Positions 8,400-16,453 of a stretch of 23,713 bases of DNA are shown here, piece by piece (positions within the stretch are counted from its first letter, which is position 1; each line of letters begins with the position of its first letter). The stretch is from Bacteroidales bacterium (lineage in GTDB: Bacteria; Bacteroidota; Bacteroidia; Bacteroidales; Muribaculaceae): NCBI GenBank assembly GCA_004553485.1, contig SFLG01000036.1, positions 1 through 23,713 on the forward strand, in the 5' to 3' direction. A model generated the notes under the pieces. It searched no databases and had not been told where the DNA came from. It saw nothing but the letters and a program-made list of their open reading frames with translations. The position numbers and the translations under genes are program-made.

Positions 8400-8780
8400 T
8401 TACATCGCCGTGTCGGCGAAGAGGCGCTTGTACATGCGCCTGAAGTTGTTGTCGGCGGCCGACATTGCCGCCACGTCGAGGCCTTCGACCGGGCCATAGA
8501 GGCACTGGAACAGGTCGCCGAGGTATTTGCGCTCGCGGTCGAGGTCGATGGTGGCCGACACGAGCGGACGCACCAGGTCGGCGTAGCCGGTGCTGTCGAC
8601 GGCGTGCAGAAAGCGTGCCGCCGAGGCGGTGAACTGGCCGCTGAGGTCGACCTCGGCGAGGGCCTTGCACAGCTCGGGCAGACAGGCGTCGTCCTGGCCG
8701 GCGTTGTTGGCGATACATTCGTATATGAGCAGGCCGTCCTTGTCGCGGTCTTTCAGCTCTTTTATTTCTTTTTCAGTCAT
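8400..8780 (-). CDS. Small conserved-type hypothetical protein, 126 aa
   Basis: I do not recognise a named family. The protein is acidic and predicted mostly helical, has no signal peptide or membrane segment, and is presumably cytoplasmic. It opens with MTEKEIKELKDRDKDG and has regularly spaced hydrophobics that fit a compact helical bundle. Two Cys lie in the first third, in ECIANN and ACLPELC, with no metal-binding spacing. Codon use and GC match the neighbours, and the overlapping opposite-strand ORF looks like a shadow, so I take it as a real gene. It is transcribed away from the secreted CTD-like gene and lies 170 bp upstream of the cyclophilin gene, so it may share that transcript. Confidence 0.7.
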   Translation of the reverse strand: MTEKEIKELKDRDKDGLLIYECIANNAGQDDACLPELCKALAEVDLSGQFTASAARFLHAVDSTGYADLVRPLVSATIDLDRERKYLGDLFQCLYGPVEGLDVAAMSAADNNFRRMYKRLFADTAM

Positions 8781-8853
8781 AGTGTCACTGATATTTAGTC
8801 ATGTAAGCGGTAAAAAAAGTGATGTGCCGGTGTCTTCGGCTTGCTTATCAGCG

Positions 8854-8881
8854 CAAAATTACGATTTTTTTTGTAATTTTG
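8854..8881. promoter_or_regulatory. Divergent promoter region, inverted TAATTTTG boxes
   Basis: The arms CAAAATTAC (8854-8862) and GTAATTTTG (8873-8881) form a perfect 9-bp inverted repeat around a T-rich 10-bp spacer. Each arm contains a match to the Bacteroidota -7 box TAnnTTTG (TAATTTTG), one pointing left to the small unknown gene and one right to the secreted CTD-like gene. No TTTG -33 element is seen at the expected 19-21 bp on either side. The symmetrical layout could also be an operator. Confidence 0.5.
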
Positions 8882-8885
8882 ACGC

Positions 8886-9230
8886 GTGAACGTCACAATA
8901 GTTAAATACCTCAGATGTATCGCGCTGTCCCTCATGCTTGTTGCGACAGCCGGGACAGTGTACGCCGCCAACCCGCAGTGGGAGACGGTGCGCACCACTG
9001 CCGAGCGTCCCGATGACGGCTCGGAGCAGTCTGACCGGCTGGAGGTTACGGTGCACGACGGCTATGTGTACGTCACGGTGACACGGCCCTGCACGGTGCG
9101 TCTGTTCACCATCCTCGGCAACCTGGTTTCGCAGCGCAACCTGCCCGCGGGCACCTCGCGTCTGCGCCTCAAGGGCCGTGGCATGTATCTGCTCAAGACC
9201 GACCGCGGCACACGGCGCGTGACGGTATAA
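8886..9230 (+). CDS. Very small secreted protein with CTD-like tail
   Basis: The 114-residue ORF uses a GTG start and has an evident signal peptide (hydrophobic core LRCIALSLMLVATAG, likely cleavage after Val-Tyr-Ala at about 27). The mature part is barely 87 residues. The segment from about residue 66, VRLFTILGNLV through LPAGTSRLRLKGRGMYLL, matches the pattern of a Bacteroidota T9SS type A sorting domain: a strand, a Gly-Asn turn, PAG, then GxYLL near the end. A sorting domain with almost no cargo is unusual. The GTG lies only 5 bp after a -7-like box, so the message may be essentially leaderless, or the true start or promoter may differ. It precedes dut by 22 bp. Confidence 0.65.
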   Translation: MNVTIVKYLRCIALSLMLVATAGTVYAANPQWETVRTTAERPDDGSEQSDRLEVTVHDGYVYVTVTRPCTVRLFTILGNLVSQRNLPAGTSRLRLKGRGMYLLKTDRGTRRVTV

Positions 9231-9252
9231 CCTCTGTGTCTGCCAATAGATT

Positions 9253-9696
9253 ATGGACGAAGTAACAGTAAAAATTGTCAACAAGGGCAAGCAGCCGCTG
9301 CCCGAATATGCCACCCTCGGTGCCGCCGGCATGGATGTGCGCGCCAACATCGACGAACCCTACACCCTCGCTGTGGGCGCCCGCACGCTGGTGCCCACGG
9401 GCCTGTACGTCGAGCTGCCCCGTGGCTACGAGCTGCAGCTGCGTCCCCGCAGCGGCCTGGCCCTGCGCAACGGCATAACGCTGGTAAACTCGCCCGGCAC
9501 CGTCGACGCCGACTATCGCGGCGAGATTGGCGTGATTGTCGCCAACATGGGCAGCGAGCCGTTTGTCATCAACCCTGGCGAGCGCATCTGCCAGATGGTG
9601 GTGACACGCTACAGCCACGTCACCTGGGAGCTTGGCGAGACCCTCGACGATACCGCCCGCGGCGACGGCGGCTTTGGCCACACCGGCCTGAAGTGA
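9253..9696 (+). CDS. dut: dUTP diphosphatase (dUTPase)
   Basis: The enzyme hydrolyses dUTP to dUMP and pyrophosphate, keeping uracil out of DNA and feeding dTMP synthesis. The 147-residue length is typical of the homotrimeric enzyme. All five motifs are visible: I AGMDVRA (about 25-31), II PRSGLALRNG (about 65-74), III GTVDADYRGEIG with the catalytic Asp and Tyr, IV GERICQMVV, and V RGDGGFGHTG at the C-terminus. In Bacteroidota it commonly precedes the TPR, DUF4292 and LytM genes seen next here (established synteny, from memory). It complements ung further downstream. Confidence 0.97.
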   Translation: MDEVTVKIVNKGKQPLPEYATLGAAGMDVRANIDEPYTLAVGARTLVPTGLYVELPRGYELQLRPRSGLALRNGITLVNSPGTVDADYRGEIGVIVANMGSEPFVINPGERICQMVVTRYSHVTWELGETLDDTARGDGGFGHTGLK

Positions 9697-9810
9697 CGAC
9701 ACTCCCGGCTGACGTCATCCATCACCCGCACCGCTAAAAATCTGCCGGCGACGGCGACAAAAAACCGTCGGTTAGTGTTTATATAGAAAAAACTTCCATT
9801 TGTCTCCTCA

Positions 9811-11871
9811 ATGAAAATCAACTCGCGTTTATATAAACTCAGACTTCTGCCGGCGCTTGTCCTTGCCGCCGTGCTGACGATGGCGCTGTTTACGGCAACG
9901 GCAAAGTCGCGCAAGAACAGCCGCGCCGACTGGGACCGCATCGCACGCCAGCGCAAGGGCGACTACGTGTTTGCCAGCGCTTACCAGGCTCTCGTGAGCG
10001 AGAGCATCGGCGGCGCCATAGTGATGCTCGACTATGCCAGGGCCCTCAAACCCGACGACAAGGCCATCGCCGGCAATGCCGAGCAGATACGCATCGTCAC
10101 CCTTGACCTTGACTCGGCCCAGGCCGACAAATCGTACCGCATCGTCCGTGATGCGTGGCGTAACGACCGCGACGACTACGACATGGGCGAGTTTCTGGCC
10201 GCAATGGGCATCAGACAGGACCGGCACGACGATGTCGTGGAGGTGTGGCGCACACTCGACTCTATCTACCCCACGCATACCGACCCGTCGGTTAAGCTTG
10301 CCGAGGCCTACACCCGCCGCTATGTCTACCAGCAGGACACCGCCGACTATTACCGCGCACTGCGGATTTACGACCGGCTCGAGAAAGAGTCGGGCAAGGA
10401 CGTCGGCCTGTCGTCGCAGAAGATAAGGACACTGCAGCTGCGCAACGACACCGCCGCCATCGACGCCGAGGTGGCCTCGCTGCTGAAGGCCCTCCCCGGC
10501 GAGTCGACACCGCTGCTCTTTGCCTCGATGGTGAGCAAAACGATGGGACGCGACTCTATGGAGCTTGTCTATCTTAACCTTGCCGCCGAGGCCGACAGCA
10601 CCGACGGAAGTGTCTTTATCCGTCTTGCCGATTTTTACCGCGAACGCGGCGACTCTCTGGGCTACCGCAATGAGGTCTTCCGCTCGCTCGAGAGCGCAAA
10701 CCTTGATTTCGAGGTAAAAGACCGCATTCTGCGCGGATACCTTACCGAGCTCTACACCGACTCTACCGAGTGGCCTCGCATCGAGCAGCTTTTCGGCATC
10801 CTGCAGAACCTGCACCCCGACGAGCCGGATATGTACGCCCTCAACGGCCTGTTCGAGGCCAGCCGCGACAACTACAACCTCGCACGCGAGCTGTTGGGCT
10901 ATGCCGTCGCCCTTGAACCTTCCAACGAGAGCCTGCGCACGATGCTCGTCCAGACCGACATCAGCGCCGACTCGCTCGACGCCGTCATCAACGATGCGCG
11001 CCCGGGCCTCGAATTCAATCCTGACCAGCTTTACTTCCCCATTATGATGGCGTCGGCGATGTCGCAGCAGAAGCGCTTCGAGCCGGCGATAAGTCTGCTT
11101 AAGTCAATTGATGTGGACAACCCCGCCAACCCCGTGGCTGCCAGCAACCTCATCACCACCCTCGCCGACATTTACCAGCAGAGTGGCCAAAGCGACAGTG
11201 CCTTTGCCACCTACGACCGGGCCCTGGCCATCAACCCCGAGAACTACATGGCCTACAACAACGCGGCCTACCACATGGCGGTGCTGGGGACCGACCTTGA
11301 AAAGGCCGAGCGATTTGCCTCCTACGCCCTTGCCGACGATCCCGAAAATTCCACATACCTCGACACTTACGCCTGGGTGAAGTTCAAACAGCATGAGTAC
11401 AAGGATGCCAAGACCTACATCGACAAGGCGATGAACAACATCATTGATGTGGCCGAGTACAGCGAATATCTCGAAAATCACATAGAAATCGACACCTTCG
11501 TCCACGCGGAGCCGGTTGATATGTACGATACCGATGCCATCGGGGCGACTGACTCCGTGCCTGCCGAGCTGCTTGACTCGCTGATGCTCAGTGTGGAACG
11601 GTATGAATTTGACGGAGCCGACAGCGTCGGATATGCAGTGACTGACACGGTCCCGGCAACCGAAGTGGTTATCAAACGCAACCTGGCCGAGCTGGACAAA
11701 TACGACAAAGAGTTGGGTGCCGACATCCTCGAACATGCCGGCGACATATATTATATGTGTGGCGAACCCGACGATGCCCTGCTGTTCTGGAAACGCGCGC
11801 TGGCTCTCAAGCCCGAGGACAACGACCTGCTCGCACGCAAGATAAAGGCAAAGGCATATTTGTACAAATAG
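9811..11871 (+). CDS. Tetratricopeptide-repeat protein, exported
   Basis: The 686-residue protein has an N-terminal signal peptide (basic start, hydrophobic core LLPALVLAAVLTMALF, likely cleavage near Ala31). Then come many helix-turn-helix TPR units: an early one around residues 50-90, clear ones around 430-540 (including YMAYNNAAYHMAVLG and AERFASYALADDPEN), and a final one near 640-675 ending in ALALKPEDNDLL. A segment around 555-620 is acidic and less repetitive. TPR solenoids mediate protein-protein contacts, and this one would act in the periplasm or at the outer membrane. It lies 114 bp after dut and 21 bp before the DUF4292 lipoprotein, with which it is probably co-transcribed. Function beyond scaffolding is not evident. 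Confidence 0.88.
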   Translation: MKINSRLYKLRLLPALVLAAVLTMALFTATAKSRKNSRADWDRIARQRKGDYVFASAYQALVSESIGGAIVMLDYARALKPDDKAIAGNAEQIRIVTLDLDSAQADKSYRIVRDAWRNDRDDYDMGEFLAAMGIRQDRHDDVVEVWRTLDSIYPTHTDPSVKLAEAYTRRYVYQQDTADYYRALRIYDRLEKESGKDVGLSSQKIRTLQLRNDTAAIDAEVASLLKALPGESTPLLFASMVSKTMGRDSMELVYLNLAAEADSTDGSVFIRLADFYRERGDSLGYRNEVFRSLESANLDFEVKDRILRGYLTELYTDSTEWPRIEQLFGILQNLHPDEPDMYALNGLFEASRDNYNLARELLGYAVALEPSNESLRTMLVQTDISADSLDAVINDARPGLEFNPDQLYFPIMMASAMSQQKRFEPAISLLKSIDVDNPANPVAASNLITTLADIYQQSGQSDSAFATYDRALAINPENYMAYNNAAYHMAVLGTDLEKAERFASYALADDPENSTYLDTYAWVKFKQHEYKDAKTYIDKAMNNIIDVAEYSEYLENHIEIDTFVHAEPVDMYDTDAIGATDSVPAELLDSLMLSVERYEFDGADSVGYAVTDTVPATEVVIKRNLAELDKYDKELGADILEHAGDIYYMCGEPDDALLFWKRALALKPEDNDLLARKIKAKAYLYK

Positions 11872-11892
11872 CACAAAATCAGACATATCGCA

Positions 11893-12600
11893 ATGAAACA
11901 TATACTTAAGACAGCAGTGATAGTCCTGGTGGGCGTACTGGCTCTGACGACAGTGTCGTGCTCGTCGTCGCGCGGCTCGTCCAGGGACAATCCCAGAAAA
12001 GAGAACGGCATCCCGCCCCGCAGTCAGGTGGCTGCACCACAGTGGACTAACGTGCAGATGCCGGTGAAGCTGTCGCTGGCCAAACCCCGCAACTTCAACG
12101 TGTCGGGACGCGCCACGATGGTTCGTGGCCGGCAGATTTACCTGTCGCTGCGTTTCTTCGGCATGGAAGTCGCCACGGTCAACATTACCCCCGACTCGGT
12201 CACCGTGGCCGACCGTTTCCACAAGCTCCTCTTCACCGAAAGCACCTCAAAGGTGATGGGCCGCACCGGTTACGACATCAACACCATACAGGACATCATT
12301 CTCGGCATGGACCCGTCTATCGAAAATCCGCTTGAAATAGAAAACGGCTTCGGCAACAAGGTCGCCACCATAAAGTTCTCCGACTTTGTCGAGACCCCAG
12401 CCGGCGTGATGGCCTCGGTCATCGAGGCCGACGGCAAAATCAAGAAAACCGATGTCGAGGTGTCGCTCGAGTGGAACCCCAAGCGCGCGCAGTGGAACGA
12501 CCCGGCGCTTGTCCCTCCCGGCGGCAACAGCTACAACGGCTACCGCACCTTCGGCCTGCCTGAGGTCACCGAGATGCTGAACAGCCTGGGCGAGATGTAA
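11893..12600 (+). CDS. DUF4292-family lipoprotein
   Basis: The 235-residue protein begins with a lipoprotein signal peptide; the lipobox residues are Thr-Val-Ser-Cys23, followed by a Ser-rich linker. The body has the DUF4292 pattern: VQMPVKLSLAKPRNFNVSG, then RQIYLSLRFFGMEVATVNITPDSV, then a segment resembling LolA/LolB-type lipoprotein carriers in strand pattern (inference). It should be attached to the inner leaflet of the outer membrane or exposed in the periplasm. It is sandwiched between the TPR and LytM genes as is usual for the family in Bacteroidota, which suggests a joint envelope role. Confidence 0.85.
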   Translation: MKHILKTAVIVLVGVLALTTVSCSSSRGSSRDNPRKENGIPPRSQVAAPQWTNVQMPVKLSLAKPRNFNVSGRATMVRGRQIYLSLRFFGMEVATVNITPDSVTVADRFHKLLFTESTSKVMGRTGYDINTIQDIILGMDPSIENPLEIENGFGNKVATIKFSDFVETPAGVMASVIEADGKIKKTDVEVSLEWNPKRAQWNDPALVPPGGNSYNGYRTFGLPEVTEMLNSLGEM

Positions 12601-12699
12601 GAGCCGCCGGCGGTGCGCTTTGCCCGCCGCGCTGCGTTTTGGTCTCTCGTCGCCTCCCGTATTTGCCCCAAACGGCACTGATTATCAGAATATCACATT

Positions 12700-13989
12700 A
12701 TGCGCAAGATTTTGCTCCTCCTTTTGATTTGCCTGTTAGGCGGTGTCACCTCTGACGCCGCCCGGCCGCGCAAGTCGTCGCGCCCGGCCTCGCAGACACG
12801 CACGGCGGAGACGGTGCGGAGCGAGCGGCAGCGCACCGAAAAGGAGATTGCCGAGACGCGCAAAAAAATCAAGCAGACGCAGAAGCAGACGCGCGAAAAG
12901 CTCGAGCACCTCGAGGGCATCAACGCGGGCATACGCATGCAGGAGACACGCATCGTCAACCTCAACACCCGCCTCGACTCGCTCTCCGGCGCCATCTCTG
13001 CCGTCAGCGACACCATCGGCGTCATCGAAGGGCAGGTGAATACCCTGCGGGCCGACCTCAAGAGCACCCTGCGCAGTATGCGTCGCCGCCGCAAGTCGGT
13101 CAACGACGTGGCCTTTGTGTTCTCGGCGCCGACATTCGATGCCGCACAGCGTCGCATCAGCTATCTCGACCAGCTCAACCGCTGGCGCACGCGCAAGGTA
13201 AAGGCCCTGCGCGACAAGATGCAGCAGCTCACCGACAAGCAGACCGAGCTAAAGGGGCTGGAGACCTCCCAGGCCTCGGCTCTCTCGCAGCTCAATGCCT
13301 CAAAGCAGACGCTGGTGCAGCAGCAACAGCAGCAGAAAAAGGCCGTGGACGACCTGCGCGGACAGACGGCCAACCTCAATAAGATTCTGTCCGAAAAGCA
13401 GAAGCGCATGCGCCAGCTCGACAGCGAGCTCGACCGCATAATAGCGGCCGAGGAGCAGCGGCGCCGCAAGGCCGAGGAGCAGCGGCGCAAAAAAGACAAG
13501 GACCAGGGCAAGCCGGCAACCGGCCCCAAGACCGACACGCAGGACGGCTACGCCGAGGCCGAGCGCGCCCTCAGCGGCTCGTTCGAGGCCAATCGCGGCC
13601 GCCTGCTCTTTCCCGTGGCCGGACGATACACCGTCATCGGCACCTTTGGCCGCACCGGCCACGCCGGCCTCAGCGGCGTCGAGGTAAACAACTCGGGCAT
13701 CGACATCGCCGTCAGCCCCGGCACAAACGCCCGCGCGGTTTTCGGCGGCACAGTGTCGTCGGTATTCTTTGTCAACGGCTACGACAACGTCGTCATGGTG
13801 CGCCACGGCCGCTACATCACCGTCTACGCCGGTCTGTCGTCGCTGGCGGTGCACAAGGGCACGGTGGTGAAGCCGGGCACGGTGCTGGGTACCGTCCTCA
13901 CCGACGCCGACAACCCCCAGCGCGCCGTGCTGCACTTTGAGGTGCGCAACGAAAAGCAGAAACTCAACCCCCTCGAGTGGGTTCACTGA
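12700..13989 (+). CDS. EnvC-like coiled-coil protein with degenerate LytM (M23) domain
   Basis: The 429-residue protein has a signal peptide (1-20), a long coiled coil of about 25-280 rich in Lys, Arg, Glu and Gln, including a Gln run (QQQQQQ), and a C-terminal M23/LytM domain at about 300-429. The zinc-site residues are altered. The first motif, normally HxxxD, reads N331-S-G-I-D335. The HxH motif reads V410-L-H412 before FEVR. Loss of both outer His residues argues against hydrolase activity and for an EnvC-type role, activating N-acetylmuramoyl-L-alanine amidases during septum splitting. Some terminal LytM features are intact (SPGT, LNPLEWVH). It lies 99 bp after the DUF4292 gene. Confidence 0.9.
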   Translation: MRKILLLLLICLLGGVTSDAARPRKSSRPASQTRTAETVRSERQRTEKEIAETRKKIKQTQKQTREKLEHLEGINAGIRMQETRIVNLNTRLDSLSGAISAVSDTIGVIEGQVNTLRADLKSTLRSMRRRRKSVNDVAFVFSAPTFDAAQRRISYLDQLNRWRTRKVKALRDKMQQLTDKQTELKGLETSQASALSQLNASKQTLVQQQQQQKKAVDDLRGQTANLNKILSEKQKRMRQLDSELDRIIAAEEQRRRKAEEQRRKKDKDQGKPATGPKTDTQDGYAEAERALSGSFEANRGRLLFPVAGRYTVIGTFGRTGHAGLSGVEVNNSGIDIAVSPGTNARAVFGGTVSSVFFVNGYDNVVMVRHGRYITVYAGLSSLAVHKGTVVKPGTVLGTVLTDADNPQRAVLHFEVRNEKQKLNPLEWVH

Positions 13990-14037
13990 CGCCGACAGCC
14001 CGCCCGCCACACATCATCACACATCACTACGTAACCG

Positions 14038-15438
14038 GTGCACGCAACGACAAAGACAGTTTTCAAGGCCATGGGGCAGCTGGGCAGCGTCCAGGTGCTG
14101 GGCCAGCTGTGCTCGGTGGTGCGCAACAAAATCATTGCTGTCTGGATAGGTCCCGTCGGCGTGGGCATGGTGATACTGTTCAACTCGGTATCCGAGCTTG
14201 TGGGCGTCTTCACACGCCTCAACATCGACCAGAGCTCGCAGCGCGACATCGCCGCCGCCGGCGACCGCGACGTCACGGCACGGCTGTCACACGTCGCCCA
14301 CAGCTGGTCGGTATGGCTGGGCCTGCTGGCCTGGCTGCTGATGTGCGCGGCCTCGCCCCTGCTGTCGCGATGGTCGTTCGGCGACAGCTCGCACTGGCCC
14401 GAGTTCTGCCTGCTGGGCATCGTGCCCTTCATGACATCGGTGGCCCTCGGCTATCAGGCCGTGATGAAAGGCTGCCGGCAGTTCGGCCGCGTGGCCCGCG
14501 TGAGCGCCATGATAGCGTTAGGCGGCATAGCGGTGTCGGTGCCGCTGATATGGTTTCTGCGCGAGCGCTCGATAATATGGATTATCATCGCCTACGCCCT
14601 GTGCATGCTCGTGGGCTCGTGGCTGTGGCGCGTGCGCCTGCCGCGGGTGAAGATGAGTCTGCGGCAGACCTGGAGCGCCGGCATGTCGTTTGTGCGCCTG
14701 GGCGCCTTCATCACCGTAGGCCTGGGCGCCGGATACCTTGCCAACTACCTGTTCGTGCTGTACATGAACAACTACGCCGACACAGCCCAATTGGGTCTGT
14801 ACCAGGCCGGCTTCATCATCATCAACAGCTACGTCGGCGCCATCTTCACCGGCGTGTGGACCGAGTACTTCCCCCGCCTCAGTGCCGTCATCCGCAGCCG
14901 GCGCGCCACGGAGGTCACCGTCTCGCACCGCATCTCCATCACGGCATGGGCCCTGCTGCCGATAATGGCCCTGTTCATGGCCCTGGACGAGCCGATAGTG
15001 CGCCTGATATACTCCTCCTCCTTCCTCGACATCATACCCTACGTCACCCTCGGCATGTCGGCCATGGGGCTGCGCGCGGCCTCGTGGTGCATCCAGCACA
15101 CCGTCCTCGCCCGCGGCGACGGCAAGATATACGTCGCCACCGAGAGCCTCAGCTGCGTGCTCTGCCTCGTCCTCAACATCATCGGCTACAGCCGTTGGGG
15201 CTTTGTCGGTCTGGGAGTGTCGTACATAGTCTGGTACGCCCTTTTCCTCGCCGGCGTATGGCTTGTCTACCGCCGCCGGTACGGCTACCGCCTGCGCGGG
15301 CGCGTGATGGTGCCCGTCCTCGCCGGAGCGGCAGTGGCCCTTGCCGCCGCCGTCGGACGCCTGATGGTGGGCTGGTGGGTGCCAATGGCCGTGTTTGTCG
15401 TCGTGCTGCCGATTGCCTATAAGAAACTGTCAAAATAA
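14038..15438 (+). CDS. Wzx-type oligosaccharide flippase (MATE/MOP superfamily)
   Basis: This 466-residue polytopic protein has about 12-14 hydrophobic segments along its length. The N-terminus (QLGSVQVLGQLCSVVRNK then IAVWIGPVGVGMVILFNS) is characteristic of O-antigen translocases that move lipid-linked glycan units across the inner membrane. I take the GTG at 14038 as start; an ATG at residue 12 (14071) is an alternative. No glycosyltransferase or polymerase gene lies nearby, so it is a solitary flippase rather than part of a capsule locus. It follows the EnvC-like gene by 48 bp and is followed 9 bp later by a secreted protein gene. Confidence 0.9.
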   Translation: MHATTKTVFKAMGQLGSVQVLGQLCSVVRNKIIAVWIGPVGVGMVILFNSVSELVGVFTRLNIDQSSQRDIAAAGDRDVTARLSHVAHSWSVWLGLLAWLLMCAASPLLSRWSFGDSSHWPEFCLLGIVPFMTSVALGYQAVMKGCRQFGRVARVSAMIALGGIAVSVPLIWFLRERSIIWIIIAYALCMLVGSWLWRVRLPRVKMSLRQTWSAGMSFVRLGAFITVGLGAGYLANYLFVLYMNNYADTAQLGLYQAGFIIINSYVGAIFTGVWTEYFPRLSAVIRSRRATEVTVSHRISITAWALLPIMALFMALDEPIVRLIYSSSFLDIIPYVTLGMSAMGLRAASWCIQHTVLARGDGKIYVATESLSCVLCLVLNIIGYSRWGFVGLGVSYIVWYALFLAGVWLVYRRRYGYRLRGRVMVPVLAGAAVALAAAVGRLMVGWWVPMAVFVVVLPIAYKKLSK

Positions 15439-15447
15439 ATAATTGAT

Positions 15448-16119
15448 ATGAAACGCATTCTGTCATTATTCTTCGTCCTCGCTGCCCTCGCCGCCGGGGC
15501 ACAGGAAAAAACGTCGACTTTCAGCTGGAGCACCCCCGGCACCCTCAGCCCGTCCTTCGCCGCCCCTGACGAGAACGAGCGGTCGGGCGACTTTGTCGGC
15601 TCGGTAAAGTTCACCGCCGGCGACGTCACCTTCGAGGTCGACGACAGCGGGGTCACCGAGCAGAGCCGCCGCGCCCGTTTCCACTTCAACTACACCACCC
15701 GACAGGTCGAGCTGCGCGTCTACATGGACAGCTACGTCACCATCACCGCCGCCGAAGGCCGCTCCATCAGCGGCATCGTGCTCGAAGGGCCGCAGAGCGA
15801 CCGCTACTACCTTGACATGATTTCGCCCACCGAAGGCGTCACCTATACCCCCAAGCCGCCCATGTACGAGCGCACGGAGTGGACCGTCCCCGCCGGCACC
15901 ACCGAGGTGCGCTTCTACGCCGACCAGCGCACGCAGCTCACCCTCACCACCGTCACCACCACCGACGCCGCCGGTGTTGCCGACATCGTCGCCGACAGCC
16001 CCGTCGCCGCCCCCGAGTGGTACACCCTCCAGGGCGTCCGCCTTCCCCGCCGTCCCACGGCCCCCGGCATCTACATCGAGCGCCGCGCCGGCCTCACCGG
16101 CCGCATCCTCGTCCGCTGA
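15448..16119 (+). CDS. Secreted hypothetical protein with CTD-like C-terminus
   Basis: The 223-residue protein has a signal peptide (MKRILSLFFVLAALAAGAQ, cleavage near Ala18). The mature region is beta-rich, Thr/Val-heavy, without cysteines. The last 35 residues, EWYTLQGV followed by PGIYI and ending GRILVR, follow the short sorting-domain-like pattern common in Bacteroidales secreted proteins (YxLxGxRV, PGIYI, K/RILV), so export by T9SS or surface attachment is inferred. No catalytic motif is evident. It is the last plus-strand gene before the tRNA region. Confidence 0.75.
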   Translation: MKRILSLFFVLAALAAGAQEKTSTFSWSTPGTLSPSFAAPDENERSGDFVGSVKFTAGDVTFEVDDSGVTEQSRRARFHFNYTTRQVELRVYMDSYVTITAAEGRSISGIVLEGPQSDRYYLDMISPTEGVTYTPKPPMYERTEWTVPAGTTEVRFYADQRTQLTLTTVTTTDAAGVADIVADSPVAAPEWYTLQGVRLPRRPTAPGIYIERRAGLTGRILVR

Positions 16120-16142
16120 CGGCACCTGTATACCCGCCGAGG

Positions 16143-16207
16143 CTAAAAGTACATAATTACGGCAACATATACACATCCGACCTAAAAGTGTATAATGCCG
16201 GCAACAA
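16143..16207. repeat. Imperfect direct repeat, 39-bp period
   Basis: Two 26-nt copies start with CTAAAAGT at 16143 and 16182 and end in CGGCAACA plus one base. They match at 21 of 26 positions. The unit lies between the secreted protein gene and the tRNA terminator. Its function is unknown. Confidence 0.5.
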
Positions 16208-16210
16208 ACA

Positions 16211-16242
16211 GCAGGTGCTGTGCCAATCGGCACAGCACCTGC
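16211..16242 (-). terminator. Intrinsic terminator of tRNA-Arg
   Basis: A perfect 14-bp stem is formed by GCAGGTGCTGTGCC (16211-16224) and GGCACAGCACCTGC (16229-16242) with a 4-nt loop. On the minus strand it is followed by TGTTTGTTG. It sits 8 bp downstream of the tRNA 3' end, so it most likely ends that transcript. It could also stop plus-strand readthrough from the secreted protein gene. Confidence 0.8.
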
Positions 16243-16250
16243 TTGCTTAG

Positions 16251-16322
16251 TATCCCCGTAGGGAGTCGAACCCTAATCGTCGGAACCGGAATCCGAAATT
16301 CTATCCATTGAACTACGGAGAC
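16251..16322 (-). tRNA. tRNA-Arg (anticodon CCG)
   Basis: The 72-nt minus-strand sequence folds as a full cloverleaf. The acceptor stem is GTCTCCG with CGGGGAT (two G-U pairs) and discriminator A. The D stem is GTTC with GAAT. The anticodon stem TCGGA/TCCGA is perfect around loop TTCCGGT, giving anticodon CCG for codon CGG. The T stem is TAGGG/CCCTA around TTCGACT. The 3' CCA is not encoded. A promoter-like pair of boxes lies just upstream and a strong terminator just downstream, so it is a single-gene transcript. Confidence 0.97.
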
Positions 16323-16334
16323 GTTTGGATGGGG

Positions 16335-16366
16335 CAAAGTTACGGTTTTAGCGACCCCGCCGCAAT
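16335..16366 (-). promoter_or_regulatory. Promoter of tRNA-Arg
   Basis: On the minus strand a perfect -7 box of the Bacteroidota type, TAACTTTG (16335-16342), is preceded at 20 bp by ATTG (16363-16366), a 3-of-4 match to the -33 TTTG. The predicted start lies about 6 nt before the mature tRNA 5' end. Confidence 0.65.
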
Positions 16367-16383
16367 CAGCTAAAACGGCAACC

Positions 16384-16419
16384 TTAGCTAATTTAGCTAA
16401 TATAGCTACCTTAGCTGCC
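16384..16419. repeat. 9-bp tandem repeat (TTAGCTAAT-like, 4 copies)
   Basis: Four consecutive 9-mers: TTAGCTAAT, TTAGCTAAT, ATAGCTACC, TTAGCTGCC. All keep the AGCT core. They lie between the tRNA promoter and ung, upstream of both divergent genes, and could be binding sites or slippage-prone spacer DNA. Confidence 0.6.
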
Positions 16420-16453
16420 TAAAAACACCTGTTAACCAAAGACCCTGACAACT

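Noticed and set aside
9765..9805. Promoter before the TPR gene (TTAG, 19 bp, TCCATTTG)
   Set aside because: Each box has one mismatch and the predicted start falls at the start codon, so I did not list it as a feature.
12601..12699. GC-rich segment after the DUF4292 gene as a terminator
   Set aside because: Short complementary GC runs are present but no stable stem with a T-tract; the next gene is probably co-transcribed.
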